From: Steinernema hermaphroditum | Taxonomy: Eukaryota; Nematoda; Chromadorea; Rhabditida; Steinernematidae | Direction: 5' to 3' | Length of the DNA: 64,000 nt | NCBI GenBank assembly: GCA_030435675.1 | Contig: CM059625.1 | Span: forward strand, 5,828,001-5,892,000 | Shown here: piece by piece, positions 47,753-61,100 of the stretch | Layout of the letters: the number at the start of each line of letters is the position of its first letter | Position numbering within the stretch: the first letter of the stretch is position 1 | Position numbers and translations under genes: made by a program | Notes under the pieces: generated by a model | Database searches by the model: none | The model's input: only the letters and a program-made list of their open reading frames with translations | Told to the model about the DNA's origin: nothing

Positions 47753-50700
47753 AGGCGTTTCTGAGTGGATACAACTGTACAGATAACTCACCTATCAAAG
47801 CTGCTTACTGACACATATCGTTTCCGTGCCAAAGGGACGATCACTACGAATAGCATCGTCGGTAACGCATCCGATTCCCAACTAACTCTGGTTCGAAGCT
47901 TTCCAGTGACTTTTGTCTTTTTTTTCGTTTTCAAAATTATAAATAACAATTGTTGGTGTGACAGAACCATTTATAACTACGCCATTCACACTTCTCGGCG
48001 AAATGGTACGTGATATATGATATAAAGATCTCGCCAACATCAAAACCTCATTTTTCCGCTCATTTTTGACCGAGGTCTAGTTTTATGTACAGGTTTATTC
48101 ACTCGCTTCGGCTTATCGTTTGGCAGCCGACTCATCCCGTAACATAGTACGATAGTCCCTTTTTTATTGTTCCTTGTTGATTTCACGCCTATAACTGAAC
48201 TTTGTCGTGTCATTTGTTGAGGCTTGATAAACAAATAGAGATGAAAGTTCGGCGTCCGCTTTGTTTTCCATGAACGATCCCAAATCACTTAGCGATCCAC
48301 GACATCCATCAAATAAACACCGTTATGTATTTGCACTATGTTTCGAAGATCCCAAACATGAACTGGTTCGGCGTCAATCATGAGTGTTCTCTTGGCAAAC
48401 TGTAACCGGCAGAGGCACATAATGGACGAAGACCAAGTCTTAGTCAGGAAATGCATAATTTTCTCATAGTATCCGCAATGATCGGCAGAAAAAACTGCGA
48501 ATACCCTTGAATAGCATGAGAACCATGCTTGACGGTCTTCTTTTGTTCGCTGCCAAACAGTTGGCTACCCGATCGGGTAACCGCGGCACCACAATAACGC
48601 CAGAGTGAATCTTTGATTGATGCTTTCTGTCAGCGCATAATTATACGAATTGCAAAAGTCAGGCTGGAGCGCGAAGAAATTGGCATGCAACCTGTCGCTC
48701 GCAGGAAGGGCGGTGATGCGAGTGCGGCGATCTGCGGATATCTTCTCGTGTACGATCTTGTCCACACGCAACTTATCACCTTCGGATAGCACCGGGGCAC
48801 GCGCAATACCGCCCGTGGAGCGGCCCAAGGCCACATTCCTTTCAGGCGGTGACAAATGCGAATTTGCATTTGTAGCGGACTAGAGTGATCCGTAGGCGGC
48901 GGTGGTCGCGATTTCCGATCGGATTTGTGGGAAGCGAAACCAGTGCGTTCTCGTCGGATTATTAGCTGCCAGTTTTGCTCTTTTTTATTCCATGCGCAAA
49001 CAGTTTACTTTCCGCGTCGGTTTCCGTCTGTTTCCTCAGGTGAGGAGGGACCGGCCGACTGCCGGAGTGCGCGAACATCTCCATTGCGGGACTGTTTGCT
49101 TGTTTTGTCGAGGTCATCGAGAGTGCGTGAGCCGGTTAATAACTTCCTCGGACCGTCGGAGACGGCGGCGATTAACGACGGCGCTGTTGAGGAGGTAGGG
49201 AACAGGGGCACCGCGGGAACCTTGCACTCGATTCGATCGCCGCTGCCCATCGTCAGACGCCTGGCCGGTTGGCTCGTCGGCGATCGAGTAAACTTAGCCC
49301 TGACCACGAAGTGCGCATCCGGAGCGCTCTTGGTTCTCCTCTGCTCCCTCGCAGTCATCATCACTCAACGTCGCCGCAATGCGAATGTTTGCTGAAGATT
49401 GTAATGTACTGTGTTCGCGCAAGGTGGACTTGCCTGGGACCAGATATCTCTCCTGTACTCTCGTTTAACTCACGGGAGCCGTTCCCAACGGCTCCACATC
49501 CCCAACGGCTCTTCATCCCACGATCGGCGATTCACAAATTTTCGGCAGCAGCTCTCCACTGCATGATCGTGTGCTCTCTTCTTTCTTGCTTCGAAGATTA
49601 TGAGGTTAGATAAATAGACTCTTTACGCGGCGCCGAATGAGACATTTTGCGCGCATCAAATCGCCTTCTTCTCCGTTTTGAATATTCCCTATGCAGGTCA
49701 GACTCGAGGACTATCGATTACTCATTTGTTGGACTACCATTTTTAGAACTTTGCTGAAAACTATTAGGAACGAGGGCATGTTTTTTCTTTTCCGCTGCAA
49801 TTCAGAGCGCTTTCGTTAGAGTTGTCATTAGTGCCTAGGTTTTATGGGTTCGTTTTAACTTGGAGGGCACTTATGAGCACTTTGTTGAATGTCATCTAAG
49901 CAGCAAATACCAAAATATATAGTCCCTTGGCATTTCGTTCATTTCGCTTGTTAGAAAATTATTAACTTCTTGAAATCCTGCACACAAAAATACACGGATT
50001 CTCCGAAATACACGAAGCTCCGACTGTGCCAGGAACTAACTCATTATTCTTTAAGTTGATCAAGTGCTCTCTATGCCCTGTCACGTTCATAAGACCTTCT
50101 AAAGGAGCATACGCACCTTTAGACGACACTGATCCTCCCAGATCTGCTTGAGAACTGCCTCCTCTACCTTATTCAAGGCAAAAAGCGAGGTACGCCTTCG
50201 GATTTATTCTTCGTTCCCTAATCGGGAACAATTGTATCTGGTTGAGCAGGTGGGCACGGACGGGTTAAACCCTTTTCGCTCATTACTATTTGGCGGCGGC
50301 GCTACAAAAAACATCCGCCATCTGTCAACCTAATTTCAGCATGGACGTCGTGGGCGCGCCGGTGAGCAAGGATTGCAGTGTTTGCCTAATACCTCGAAAT
50401 AAGAAATTGATCCTTTCGCGCATCCTGAACGCGTAGGTTGTGCTTGCTGCTCTGGGAAGGCTTTCTGTCCTTTGTGCACTGTAGCTAGTTCCTCCTCCAT
50501 CACTCTCTGTTGGTGACTGTTTGCACCGGCAACGTGTACGTACATATGTATATTTCGACGTCGTTGGCCTTGTTTGTCCTCGAGGTCCCACGCATTCTGA
50601 TGTGATTCGTCATCGAATATTCCGCTCTAACCCGTTCGTGACTAACTCTCGCTTGTGGATTTTGTAAACAATTAGTCTGCGGCACCGTCCCAATCCAGTC

Positions 50701-52812
50701 TACCGTTCGCTTTGCCGATTACTTCCTCACTTGATGGCTCAACTCACCACCGCTACGGTGGCTTGGCGAACGCTGCATGCTAATTAACTGTTAAATTTGC
50801 GACTTCGATTGCGCACAAAAGCAATTATTGAACGGATAAACCAGATAAACACAATAGGGCGGAACAGTTCCCAACTGAGACAGTTTTCGTCACGGTCGCC
50901 CGATTGAATCATCACCGCTTAATTTCCATTTCTAAACTATCGTACTCCTCCCTCGCGTTTCTCGTCATTGAGGTAAGGAGGGCAAAAGTGCTTTTTGTAT
51001 GAGACGATAGTTTCCGAATCCCCAAATCACCTTTTGAATGGAACTCCTCCAGACAGGCGCCAAATGTTTCATGCTCGACTAGATGGCTTAATTGAGTTAT
51101 TGCGTGCGAGATTGGTGTTCTTTGGCACCGGACGAAAAACATCCATTATCCTGAATGTCGCTTGTTGAAGGGTCGAAAGCGAGGGCGGTGAACTTGTTCG
51201 ACCGCCTTATACCCGACAGCGTCACTTGTCCCGATCGCGTCATCACTTTCCGTTTTGTCCCTTAAGCCCTCTCGATCAGTTCTTCGCCGAAAACAACAAC
51301 GCGGTATAGCCGCAATCAGTGGGGATTACCCAATCGCTGCTGAGCAATTGCCACCGACTCCGAGTGTGCGTTTCGTCTTTCGTGAACTTCACTCAAGCGC
51401 TGACTGTCAGGTGGCGGCCGCCTCGGAATAACTCCAGCCGCCTATTTTATCCTTCATCATCCCGCTTAGTCGTCTTTGGAACATCATCAGCCAGCGAGTC
51501 AGCCATTGGCCGGCGCTCGGCTCTTGTTATTGTCACGGCGATCTACGCACCAATTGCCCTACATGGCCCTTGATCGTGTTTGTACTCTCTATTATGCGTC
51601 CATTATTTGCTTTCGGCTGTTAATTGCACGCGTTTTTGTAGTATTGTACGGCCTTGGCGTCTTCCTTCCTCCCACATGGTCACTTTTCTTTTCTCCTCCT
51701 TCGTCTCGTCCGTCTTCCGAAGTTCTCCTTCTAAGGGGATGCGTCCAGTGCTCAGCTGATCGTCGACGTCGATCAATCGCCGCTGGGGGCCTTATTAGAA
51801 GGTAACGATAACAAAGCGCGCTTGTGCCCGCAACGATGCATGTCGTCTTTCGGCTGTCGCCTTCTTCTCTGATTGTGATCTGTGAGTCATCAGACTCGTC
51901 CGGGGTGACAGATACAGCGTCAACCATCACACGCGCGCTGACAAATCTTCGTCGGCGTTTTTAGGCGCAAGCGCTCGACCACCATTTCACCCCTCAACTG
52001 CTGTTTTGGCGTTAAAGGTGCGGCCCGTGGTCGCGGCGCTGTATTGTAATGATGTTCCGTTTTGCCCTACATCGCCATCGTGAGTCATCCGCTTTTGTGA
52101 CTGTAGAAAAGTGGGACCCATTGAGTAGTGTAATTATTCAAATGAAGCCGCTTCCGGCTCTGAGTCACGCCCTACAGCGACGCTTGTGTTCACCAAATAG
52201 ATTGTGATGATACGCGTTGAGCTCGATGGCGCCGGGATTGCTCGTTCGCGCGAGCGCTCCGACGTTTTCCTGTACCGTTTTAATCCTATTACACGAGGAC
52301 GGTTGGTAGTCGAGGCGAGCATCACTCGGCCGACTGCCAAAAGCAGACTTCGGACTGCTCGTCACTGTACTCAACAAGTGAGCGTTTCTACGATGGCCCA
52401 TGTTTCAGATTGATAAACTTCTACTTAATTTTTACACTAATCCTAAAAGTTAGCAGTCCACTCGTCGAAAAGCAATGAATCCGGACAATCCCATTCTTGC
52501 GGTAAGTTCTTTGCTCGATTAGCAAATCAGTCTTTACAGACGTGCAAATGCACTCTTTTATTAATTTGTAAGTAATAAACGGTATACAGTGAGCGAACGC
52601 TGTAGTTGCTGATAAATATTTGTGGTTACACAGCGGAACAGAGCGTCGTTCGTGGGGGAATGAGTCAGCTCGAAAGCGTGACCCTTTAGTTTTGGAAATC
52701 CTTTCAAAGTGTTCGCTAACTTTTCGGTAACGTTGCAAGGTGTTCCCTGACAACCAATTAATCAACAGGGTAAAATTACGCGAATTAAATGCTTCAGTTT
52801 ATGACTTGAATT

Positions 52813-52938
52813 TTAAGGCAGGTACTTTTCCATAGCCTCTTCAAATCCAACACTCGTTGCGTAGTAGGCTGAAGTAAATCGGTAACAAATGAAGGAAAGA
52901 ACGACCAAGATGAAGTTGACCACGTTGAGTCTGATCAT
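52813..52938 (-). CDS. Possible 41-residue membrane or secreted micropeptide
   Basis: Minus-strand frame starting at ATG 52938-52936 and ending at TAA 52815-52813. The N-terminal half is a hydrophobic helix (MIRLNVVNFILVVLSFICYR) ending in FTSA, then YYATSVGFEEAMEKYLP. It reads like either a signal peptide with a 17-residue product or a one-helix micropeptide; it could also be the last exon of a gene spliced at GATCAG (52933-52928), though no upstream exon is evident. Amino-acid pattern, not homology, is the only support. Confidence 0.3.
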   Translation of the reverse strand: MIRLNVVNFILVVLSFICYRFTSAYYATSVGFEEAMEKYLP

Positions 52939-53420
52939 ATACGTAAGCGGAATGAATCACCATATTATTTGTTGACGGAAACCACTCCTCTCATTTTTCC
53001 CTTATCAAATTTTTTAAAAATTTGTGCTTTGGTGACCACAGAAAGCTTTTTAAACATGGGAAAACTTGTTGGAATGCGTTCGGTAAACACTTTATCGCCG
53101 CAACCTGACAGTTGTGCTAGTTGACGCATGGAGCCATGAATTCTCGGAAACCCTGGACTCGTCGAAATCTTGAGTGTTCAGAACACTCACATGTTTACAC
53201 CAAGACAAACGATCGTTCTCCGTCGGTGACAGACTGAACGGATAGAGTACGCGTTTCGAGAACGGCTTTGTGATGCGGTCAAGTGAGCACTACAGTAATG
53301 GACAAGGGTCATTGTTGGATTCTTTGGCCTTTGCCGGCGTTCGACTTTGCGATTGGAAATGAACGCAATCGCATTTAGGAAATCCGCCATGGGATTTGCC
53401 TGCGTCCAGCCAAGCACAAA
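52939..53420. other. Intergenic, upstream of the WH2 gene
   Basis: About 480 nt. A 76-codon minus-strand frame (53187-53417) is open but abuts the WH2 start codon and lacks clean splice sites; I see no supported gene. Confidence 0.4.
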
Positions 53421-55458
53421 ATGGTCGACAAAAGCGGACTTCGAGTGGAGCGGGACGAAGTCACTCCGGGGCTCTCAGTCGTTAAGCCAGAGCTGATACC
53501 CGCTCCGCCACCACTTCAGCCTCCGCCACCCCCAGCGTTGAATATAAACAAGGCATCCAAACCCGTAACGAAGCCCTCCTTGCTGAAGTTGGGCGGCCCT
53601 TCAACCAGCGTGAACAGAGATGAGCTGCTTAAGTCTATTAGATCTGGGATATCACTTCGCAAGACAACAATCAACGACAGAAGTAGTCCTTGTCTCAGGT
53701 AAGCAGTATTTCCTAATTAGTATACGATCGCCCTTTGTAAGGTCGGAAGGCGAAGAAGAGCGACCAAAAAGCATCAGCCCACAGCCTCCGATGCCGCCTC
53801 CTCAGGCGCTGCTCCCTCCATCACTACCTCTTTCCTTCTCTCCAGTTCAGACGCAATACAACGGCGGTCAGCAGTACTCTCCCATGAGCGAAGACGATCT
53901 GCCATCTCCTCCATCCAACTTGCCTACTTATTATGACACAAAGCGCCTTTCGCCTCTTCCGGTGCACACTTATGAAAGCGAAGCGACCATGAGGTTCAGT
54001 CCTGAACCACCTCCGCTGGCGAGCAATGCACCGCCGGCGCCTCCGTTGCCACCCCAGATGAATCTCCGCGTGATGGCGCCAGTCTATGCGCAGCCGGTGG
54101 TTCCACAACTGATGGCTGAAGAGCCCACAAAACCGCAACTCACACAGGCGCCGCCTCAGCAGCCGCCCAAAAAAAGCGATTTCGTTTTTAACGAAGAGGA
54201 TTTGAAAACATCGCAGGAACAAGTGAGGGCGGTCATCCCGATGGGTTCGGCCAGCCAGCGAATCGCCATGTTCACGTCTAAATCAAATGGCAATGGTAAT
54301 TCTCAAGAGCCACACTCAGGGCCTAGTTCTGGTCGAAGCACTCCCAAAATGATGGTACGCAAAGAATTCATCTCAGCGGACAAGCCAGCCCCAACGCCGA
54401 CTCCGATTATGACCCCAGTCCCAGCAAGTATCGCAGCTCCAACCCCAACAATGACTCCGATCGTCCGGCCACCGCTTCCGACGTCCAAGCCCCCTCCTCT
54501 CCCAACTACGGCGGCTCCGGAACCTCCCATCAACGCCTTCAGTGGGCCCTACCAGTTCCAGCGCGACGAGAACGCCAATGTGAACAAAATAAGTGCCGGA
54601 AGTGTGATCAAACAATTCGAGGAGACACCAAAAGAGGTTAATACCTCGCCTCCTGCTCCCAAATTTGCGCCGTCAAAGGCTCACGGCGCTCATTTCGCGC
54701 AAATCCGCGATTCTTTTGCAAATGGCGCTCCAACATCAGCCGCACCAGCTCCGGTTTCCACAGGTGAACGAGTTTGGAAGGCGGCGGCGATGGCCTCAGC
54801 AGCGTCGAAAGTGAGTCATTTTCTTTTTGTCGCCTTGTTTTCAACAGTCAAGTCATTAAGGTCTCCAGCGTCATGAACGGATCGGCCGCTCCCAACTCCG
54901 CTCCGATGTCCACTGCTGCCGAGCAGCCGAAGAAGAACGTTTCTATCCCAATCAATGCTCCTTGGTACGTTAAGAAATCCGACGTTGGAAATATCGGAAG
55001 CCGCAATGTCGCCATTCCTATTCGTCTAGCCGAAGAGAACAAGCTGGCCAAAGCGAACAGGATGAACGGCGGCAACCAGTAAGTGTTACTACCCATAAAA
55101 TGTAAAGAACAAGGTGTACAGTTGCGGAACATGAACGGTCCCAAATCATTTCCGATGTTCTTATGATCAGGAAGAATCAGTAGTAATCGTAATCAGTAGT
55201 AATATCAGTAGTAATAGTAATCAGTAATCACAGCTTGACGGCGACAAAAACTCCTTAAAGAAGCGTTATGAACATGTCTTCAATTTCAGCGAGATCCCCG
55301 TTCAAAGTAGAATCACATCGGCTCCGGCTCCTCATATAATCGCATCCAACGACCGTCTCCAACGCATCGCTCAACTCCATCCTGAAGCCCTCCACAACGG
55401 CTATAAGTTCGACATCAACCTCAACTCCAACGACCCCATCGCCTTAGTCGAGCGATAA
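53421..55458 (+). CDS. Proline-rich WH2-domain actin-binding protein, WIP/verprolin-like
   Basis: Cytoplasmic actin regulator by domain content. Exons 53421-53698, 53742-54810, 54861-55078 and 55290-55458 give 577 aa. After a Pro-rich start, residues ~66-88 form a WH2 motif, RDELLKSIRSGISLRKTT followed by INDRSSP; that last piece resembles the TNDRSAP that follows WH2 in WIP/verprolin. The long second exon is Pro/Ser-rich (PPMPPPQALLPPSLPL, APPAPPLPPQ, TPIVRPPLPTSKPPPLP), offering SH3, EVH1 or profilin sites. The C-terminus has conserved-looking blocks (SIPINAPWYVKKSD, AIPIRLAEENKLAK, RLQRIAQLHPEAL). I do not see the C-terminal WASP-binding motif of vertebrate WIP, so the family call is tentative. 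Acceptors at 53741 and 54860 are weak (AAG) but are the only ones that keep frame. The start at 53421 could be internal if an upstream exon exists. Confidence 0.75.
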
Positions 55459-57030
55459 TCATCACAAAGCGCTTCCGATCGCTTATTCGAAACCCTCTCA
55501 CCATCTTCCTTCTCCTTCAATCTTAGTCAAACCCTAGACAATGCTTTAATTTCCCACCTCTCCCTTTTCAAGATTACCGTAGTAGATTTATTTATTTTTA
55601 TATCCCTGTGGAGAACGCGTGTAAATATCAAAACGACCGAAGTGCATAATAGGAACGACCGACTAGCATAGTCCGACCACTCATTTGTGCGCTCTGCCCT
55701 CTCCCGCTCAGGCTTGCTGAAGTTATTTCGTCTTCCGTAGTCAGTTTATACATCATTATTTGTATATAATTTGTTTCTTGTTTACCGGTAAAGATGTTCG
55801 CTGTGCAGTACTTGTCGACAGAAAGTTCCGAAAGGAAATGTACAGATGTTAGTCACATCAACAACGATAATTTAGTAAACAGTATCTAATGATAAAATTG
55901 GTGAAATCAGAAAATTATCTGGAGCAAATGTGCAGTGTGGGAGACCCTTCTTTTTGAGCATTTTTGTCGAGGCCCCTCGCAAACAGGAAACAACGCTCAA
56001 CTGCAAGTCTCGCCTCCCTTTTGACGTCATCGCAGACGTCAGAGACAACACCTAATATGCCCTATCCGGGGGTGGGCCAAGCGAGGCATACTGTTGTTTC
56101 TTTTCGAATGGAGATTGAAAACATAAGCTACGATGTTGCATTATTCCATTATTATGGGATGGCTTCTTTACTAGTCATAAAGAAACTTTCCGAGGCGACA
56201 AAGGTGAAAATTAGTAAACGGGTGCTGATTGCAAAACGTAAAGTACCATCAGATGTTCTAGTCAGAAAACAAGATGTCCAGTAAATATCAAAGGTAAACC
56301 AAAAGGAGGTATCATTGTGAGGAATATGTCTCTAAAATCGTCTGAAGAACATAGGTACATATTCTGTGCGAATAAAGGGAGGCATATGAGAGTCAACCGG
56401 CCATACGCACAAAGAACACGCTCTTCCCTATCCTGCCAGCTGAAATACCCTTCATACTTACCCCAAAAGATGCGATTTCTGCTTGAAGAACACCGCTCAA
56501 TCGCTGAGTCGACCAATAAACAGTAAAAAATCTTTACGTTCCACAAGTTGCAGTTTGTTTTCCGCTTGTCACACTTAGGGATATTCCCCTCGCGGTTACT
56601 TATTCTGTGTGATAAGACAGTTTTTGTCTTTAAAAAACAGTTGTTTGATGCTGCGATCACTTCCTTTCCCACTTTTTTCGTGAAACGAGCAAGTGACTTA
56701 TTTGCGATAAGGCACTTATTACCCCTGCTAACTGATATACGATGTGAACTATGGCATAGTAATGAAATGAGTGAACGTGCGGAATAGACCAAATACGAAG
56801 CAGGGCGAAGTTCTTCCTGGTCGGTCGCCTGTTTACCTGAGTTAACATACGTTGAAGCAGTTTCATCGAATAGGCACGTCACCGACTACTCCTTGGGGAC
56901 CGTGAAACGTCGATGCAAACCATCAACAAACAATAAACTTTATACCGAAACTAATGAGATCACTCTGAAGGGAAAATAAATAAACGCATTTGTTAAAGAG
57001 ACCGAAGGGGGAGTGGGTTGTGTGCAGCGG
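55459..57030. other. Intergenic with two unexplained open frames
   Basis: After the WH2 gene's 3' UTR, a 106-codon plus frame (55964-56284) and a 206-codon minus frame (56262-56882) are open. Neither shows a signal peptide, known domain or clear splice context. See findings. Confidence 0.35.
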
Positions 57031-58117
57031 TTACGAGTAGATCATAAACGGGTCAACCGAGAACTCGTCTGTGTACTCCGTGTCTGTCGGCTGCGATCGT
57101 TTGCGCACAACGATCGCCGGTTGGGCAACGGGTGAGTCCTGAACATAAATAAAATCAATTGCGTCATCGCTATAAAACAACATTGAGTGAAACGTGATAA
57201 AATCCAAATTTCTCAGACATGTCGCTGACACAGGAAACTTAAAATCGGATAAAATGCTAAATGATGTTATGTTTTGAGATGTAAATTAAATGACGTTTGA
57301 GCTGGTTTTCATTGAAATAGAAAGGGTTCTAGTCGCTGATTCAATCAGCGCTTTGATAAAAAACCGTTCGACCGTTCGTTCGATTGTAAGAACGAAGGTA
57401 CGAGAAGGTTGAAGCATCAATCCGCAGTATACTTTAAAAATACTTAAATTTCTCATGGTAGGACCTCATACACTACACGCATACGCAGTGAAGTATAAAT
57501 CACACTTTGTTCAGTCTTGTGGCGTACTTTGATATAAAACGTGATAGAGATGTATATCTGACAGTCGGAAAAAGTAGTTATTTCATTTATACCAAATTTC
57601 TAACGAGAAAAATTTGGTGGCGTCTCGGTTATTTATTGTGTTAACCCTCTACCTCAGATGACGAATTCTTACGCTTCCACTCGTCATTTGAACGCTGATA
57701 ATTCATCCAAAGCAGCTGTTTCATTATTGTTCGGTCAAAGTGAAACGTAGCCGACGTTCAATTTAAAATCGCCGACATGGTAGTACTTAGTATGTTGCAG
57801 GTGCTTTGATTGTGATAATCTCCTACGAGCTTTAGGGAATCGTGAAATGTGAACAGTTCGCGGGAAAGTCTCCGCGCGTAGACCTACGCAAAGGTGCCGG
57901 CCAGCACCACAACAAGTGGTCACTCTATTTTAAGACTATTTTCGTTGAAGGGTCCACTTACGGCAGGCATGTAATAAGCGTCGATGACGTGTGGAATTCG
58001 CCTAAAAATGACTGGTCGAGCCCGTCGGTGCTGCATAATATAGGAGGGGAAACTGGCCACCAGGAGGGCCATCGTCCACAGCAGAACCGCCAGAACGCGG
58101 GCGACTCCATAAGACAT
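57031..58117 (-). CDS. Candidate secreted peptide precursor
   Basis: Exon 58117-57962 begins MSYGVARVLAVLLWTMALLV, a good signal peptide, continues HRRARPVIFRRIPHVIDAYY and ends MPA at a consensus donor (GCC|GTAAGT). Exon 57138-57031 opens in the same phase 0 after GTTCAG and reads DSPVAQPAIVVRKRSQ, then an acidic, Tyr/Phe-ending tail FSVDPFMIYS. Together 87 aa with dibasic sites (RR, RR, RKR) as in prohormones. The 823-nt gap between exons is long and may hide another exon. I do not recognise the family; a small non-hormonal secreted protein is the alternative. Two exons with matching phase plus a signal peptide are the only support. Confidence 0.45.
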
Positions 58118-61100
58118 CGTTTGGACGAAACGGCCAAGTGTCAGCTCCGGTACGTGCAGTCAACGGAGTCGTCAGTCTGTAATGAACTAATTGACAGACA
58201 TCATAATCAAGAACGAAAAAACGGGCACCGCCCGCCATTTGACACTCAAACGTTCGGCGCCCAATAGCAGAGCTTTCGCTCGAGTTGCGAGGGGGCGCGA
58301 ATTGTTGCGTAATAAAACCGACACTTTTTGGGTGATGAGTGATGCAAAATAAAAGTCGCAGTGTTGGAAGAGTGGAAAACACCCGCGCCTAAAAAACGCC
58401 TCCTACTCAACCGTTATCACCCGCGCAGATTCACTTTCGCGCACTTTGAAGGAGAGTCCCGATCTTCTCTCCGGAAGTAAACTGATTAGGAGACGAACGG
58501 TCAGTTGTTATTGCGCAGTTTCGTATAAAGTGACGGCGGCTTTATAACTAAGCGGTTAAAGACATTAAATGGCACATTTGTTCATCGGGAGCCGCACGCA
58601 TTATCCCCGCCCCTTTTCCAGGTCATGAGCTGGTAATCTACAAATGCATTTACGAACCAACATCCCCACAAAAAATAGATTATTACGGATTGGCCGTAAA
58701 TGTACGAGGGACTGATTTGCAGAAATCTTACTTAGGCTGCTGAACGATATGACCTTTAAGAAAGTGAGACGCTAGACGCTAGATCCCCAAGGGATCGTTT
58801 CGGCCATGTGGACGACTAATAAGTTCCAAAACGAAAACAACCTACTTCTGTGATCCAGCATGTACTTCAGGACAAGTGATGGACATCACGCGTCACGAGC
58901 CTAAATATCGTCAGATGACCTGCTGACGTTTGCTATTCTTAGCGATGCGTGGGTCGAGACACTTGTTAATTGGATCTACCGAGAAGTGTCCTCCTTGAGC
59001 AAAGGCTGCAAGGCGGTGATGGAAAGGTTAGACGCAGTGCATGTGGAGTTTGCTAAGAGAGCCTTTGCAACTCTAAGGATATCGAATTTGCAGATACTCC
59101 GACAAAACCAGCAGTCCATCTTGAAGGACATGCGATGCTGGAATTGAGACCGAGCGTAGGTGCAGGACAAGGAAGTCGTTGAATGAAATCCTAACTCTCC
59201 TGTATCATGAGACTCTTTCAGCAATTGCAAAAATAACGAATTTCGTGTGCACATGCGAGATCTGAGTGTTCAGTCGTGTGTAAAAGTTAATACGGAACAC
59301 CACTTCGACTCGTCTACAACCCAAATCTCCAGGCATACCTACATAAGTCGTAGGATAATACGCGACCACCCTAACTTTCTAGGCTTATGCTTCGATATAC
59401 AGGCCTATAGACACAGGCGAGCTGTACCTATTTTAGAATTGGACCTAATATCCATTCGAATCAATTACATCCCCTCTTTTTCAATTCTGTATGACGAGCC
59501 ACAGCTTAAAATCCTACCTGACTGCTGGAAAAGTTAGTTGAAACAGTGAATTGGCTGCTCATTGAGAAAATATCGTTGTCATTTTCATTTCGTATGCAGT
59601 CCACTATAAAAGGAACTGAACTATACCCGAACTTATTCTAAAATGTTTATTCCAGATTGTGCCAAAAATGAATTAACTTCGAAAGAGTGGGCACATTGCT
59701 GTTTACGGTATACAAAGGCGTCCAGGCGAGTTTAATCGTAGTAAAAAATGAATTTTTAGCATTTTCCCACGTCTCCACTCTTGCACCTTTTGCGACCTCC
59801 CAAGTTCTTGGACGAAAACCGCGTGGGTGTCAAGCATAAACATTCTGTTGTTCTTAGATGACGTACGTCTTACTGTAGACCCGAGGGAAAAAGCCAATTA
59901 GGATTCGTTTGTGAGCTATGACTCCTTAGGTGCACGTTGAGTTGAAGCTCGAAAGTGAGTGGATTAGGGATTAATGCAGAAAAAGGATCGGATCATATGG
60001 GAAAGCGAAGTGCTCAAAGTCTAATTGTCAATTATGCGAACTACGTGCAGTAATATTTGTACCAGAAAAATGACATCACCTGAGATGTTTCAGTTACAAT
60101 TGTTGACCTATGACAGAGCGCTAAAAGTTCATTAGAAAGTATAAAACCAAGTAGGTCCTACGCTACATAATACAGCTGCAATTTAAAGGGAATGTGAACG
60201 TTTCAGGTGGTACTTGGAATCCATGATAAGCGTAGGATGTAGTTGAGAACGACCTGTGTAATCTCAAGATTTAGACAACAGTGCTGAGGTGAACTGTCGC
60301 CAGCTCACAACCCAGTTCATAATACTCCGGGGAAATGGAGACCACATAGAAACTAGTTCCGATCTCTGTGACAACAGAGTCCGCGTTTGTTCAAAGCCTA
60401 TAAATTGAGTGCGAACGAACTAAACTATTAGGTTAAGCAGTTGAACAAAAAAACCTTTTGATTGGGTGACTACAGCCCATTTATCGGGCAGGAACCCGAT
60501 GCCGCACTCGTAGAAAATGCCAGGTTTGGAGTGGTTCATTTTTAACCTCTTCTTTGGGTTACAAAAACTTCCGTCGATCTTATTGCCAATGAATCGGGAC
60601 AAGTGAAGGAACAAGGTCCGGGCTCTAGGGGATTAGGACGAGGCTTTTCTCCAGGAGCCACCTATGTACTGCTGCTTCGGTTGACGGCTAGGAAACACTT
60701 TCCATCTACTGTCATTAGGTGTGGCAGGCTATTCTGTTAAAGCTACAGAGGGGAAGGAAGGCGATTGAAGTTCTGTGGCCTTTCTGTCTCTCGGTGATGT
60801 TGCATGGGATCCAAACTCCCAGTTTCGAATGTTGGTGGAACACTGTAGAAACTGGTGCATTAAAAACTGTCCAATCTGCCTCGAAATCTAAGGGTATCGC
60901 AATATAACCTGTACTTGCCAATCAGTCACCTTTCCGACAGTTTATGTCAAACTGGCAATAGTCAGCATATCTTTTAACTCGGCTAGAAAGTAGAAAGAAG
61001 TTGTGACCGCGATTAATATCAACTGGACTTGAGGAAGTATTTCGGAAAGCAAAAAAAGCCACTTCATGGCTATAAGCGGTTTCAGGGAAGGGCGAAGACT

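Larger units (their letters stand above)
45960..52812. other. Gene-poor region downstream of daf-19
   Basis: Nearly 7 kb. Beyond the hairpins, minisatellite and poly(A) signal listed separately I find no assignable gene. A GC-rich portion at 48.5-49.6 kb carries overlapping open frames on both strands (96-156 codons) without domains, as does 51.3-52.4 kb. Confidence 0.4.

Noticed and set aside
48565..49395. Overlapping frames of 96-156 codons on both strands
   Set aside because: Mirror-image open frames in GC-rich DNA with no motifs; a short hydrophobic stretch near 49.33 kb alone is not enough.
53699..53720. Alternative 22-nt intron using TTAG at 53720 in the WH2 gene
   Set aside because: Keeps frame but is far shorter than any other intron here; the 43-nt alternative is more likely.
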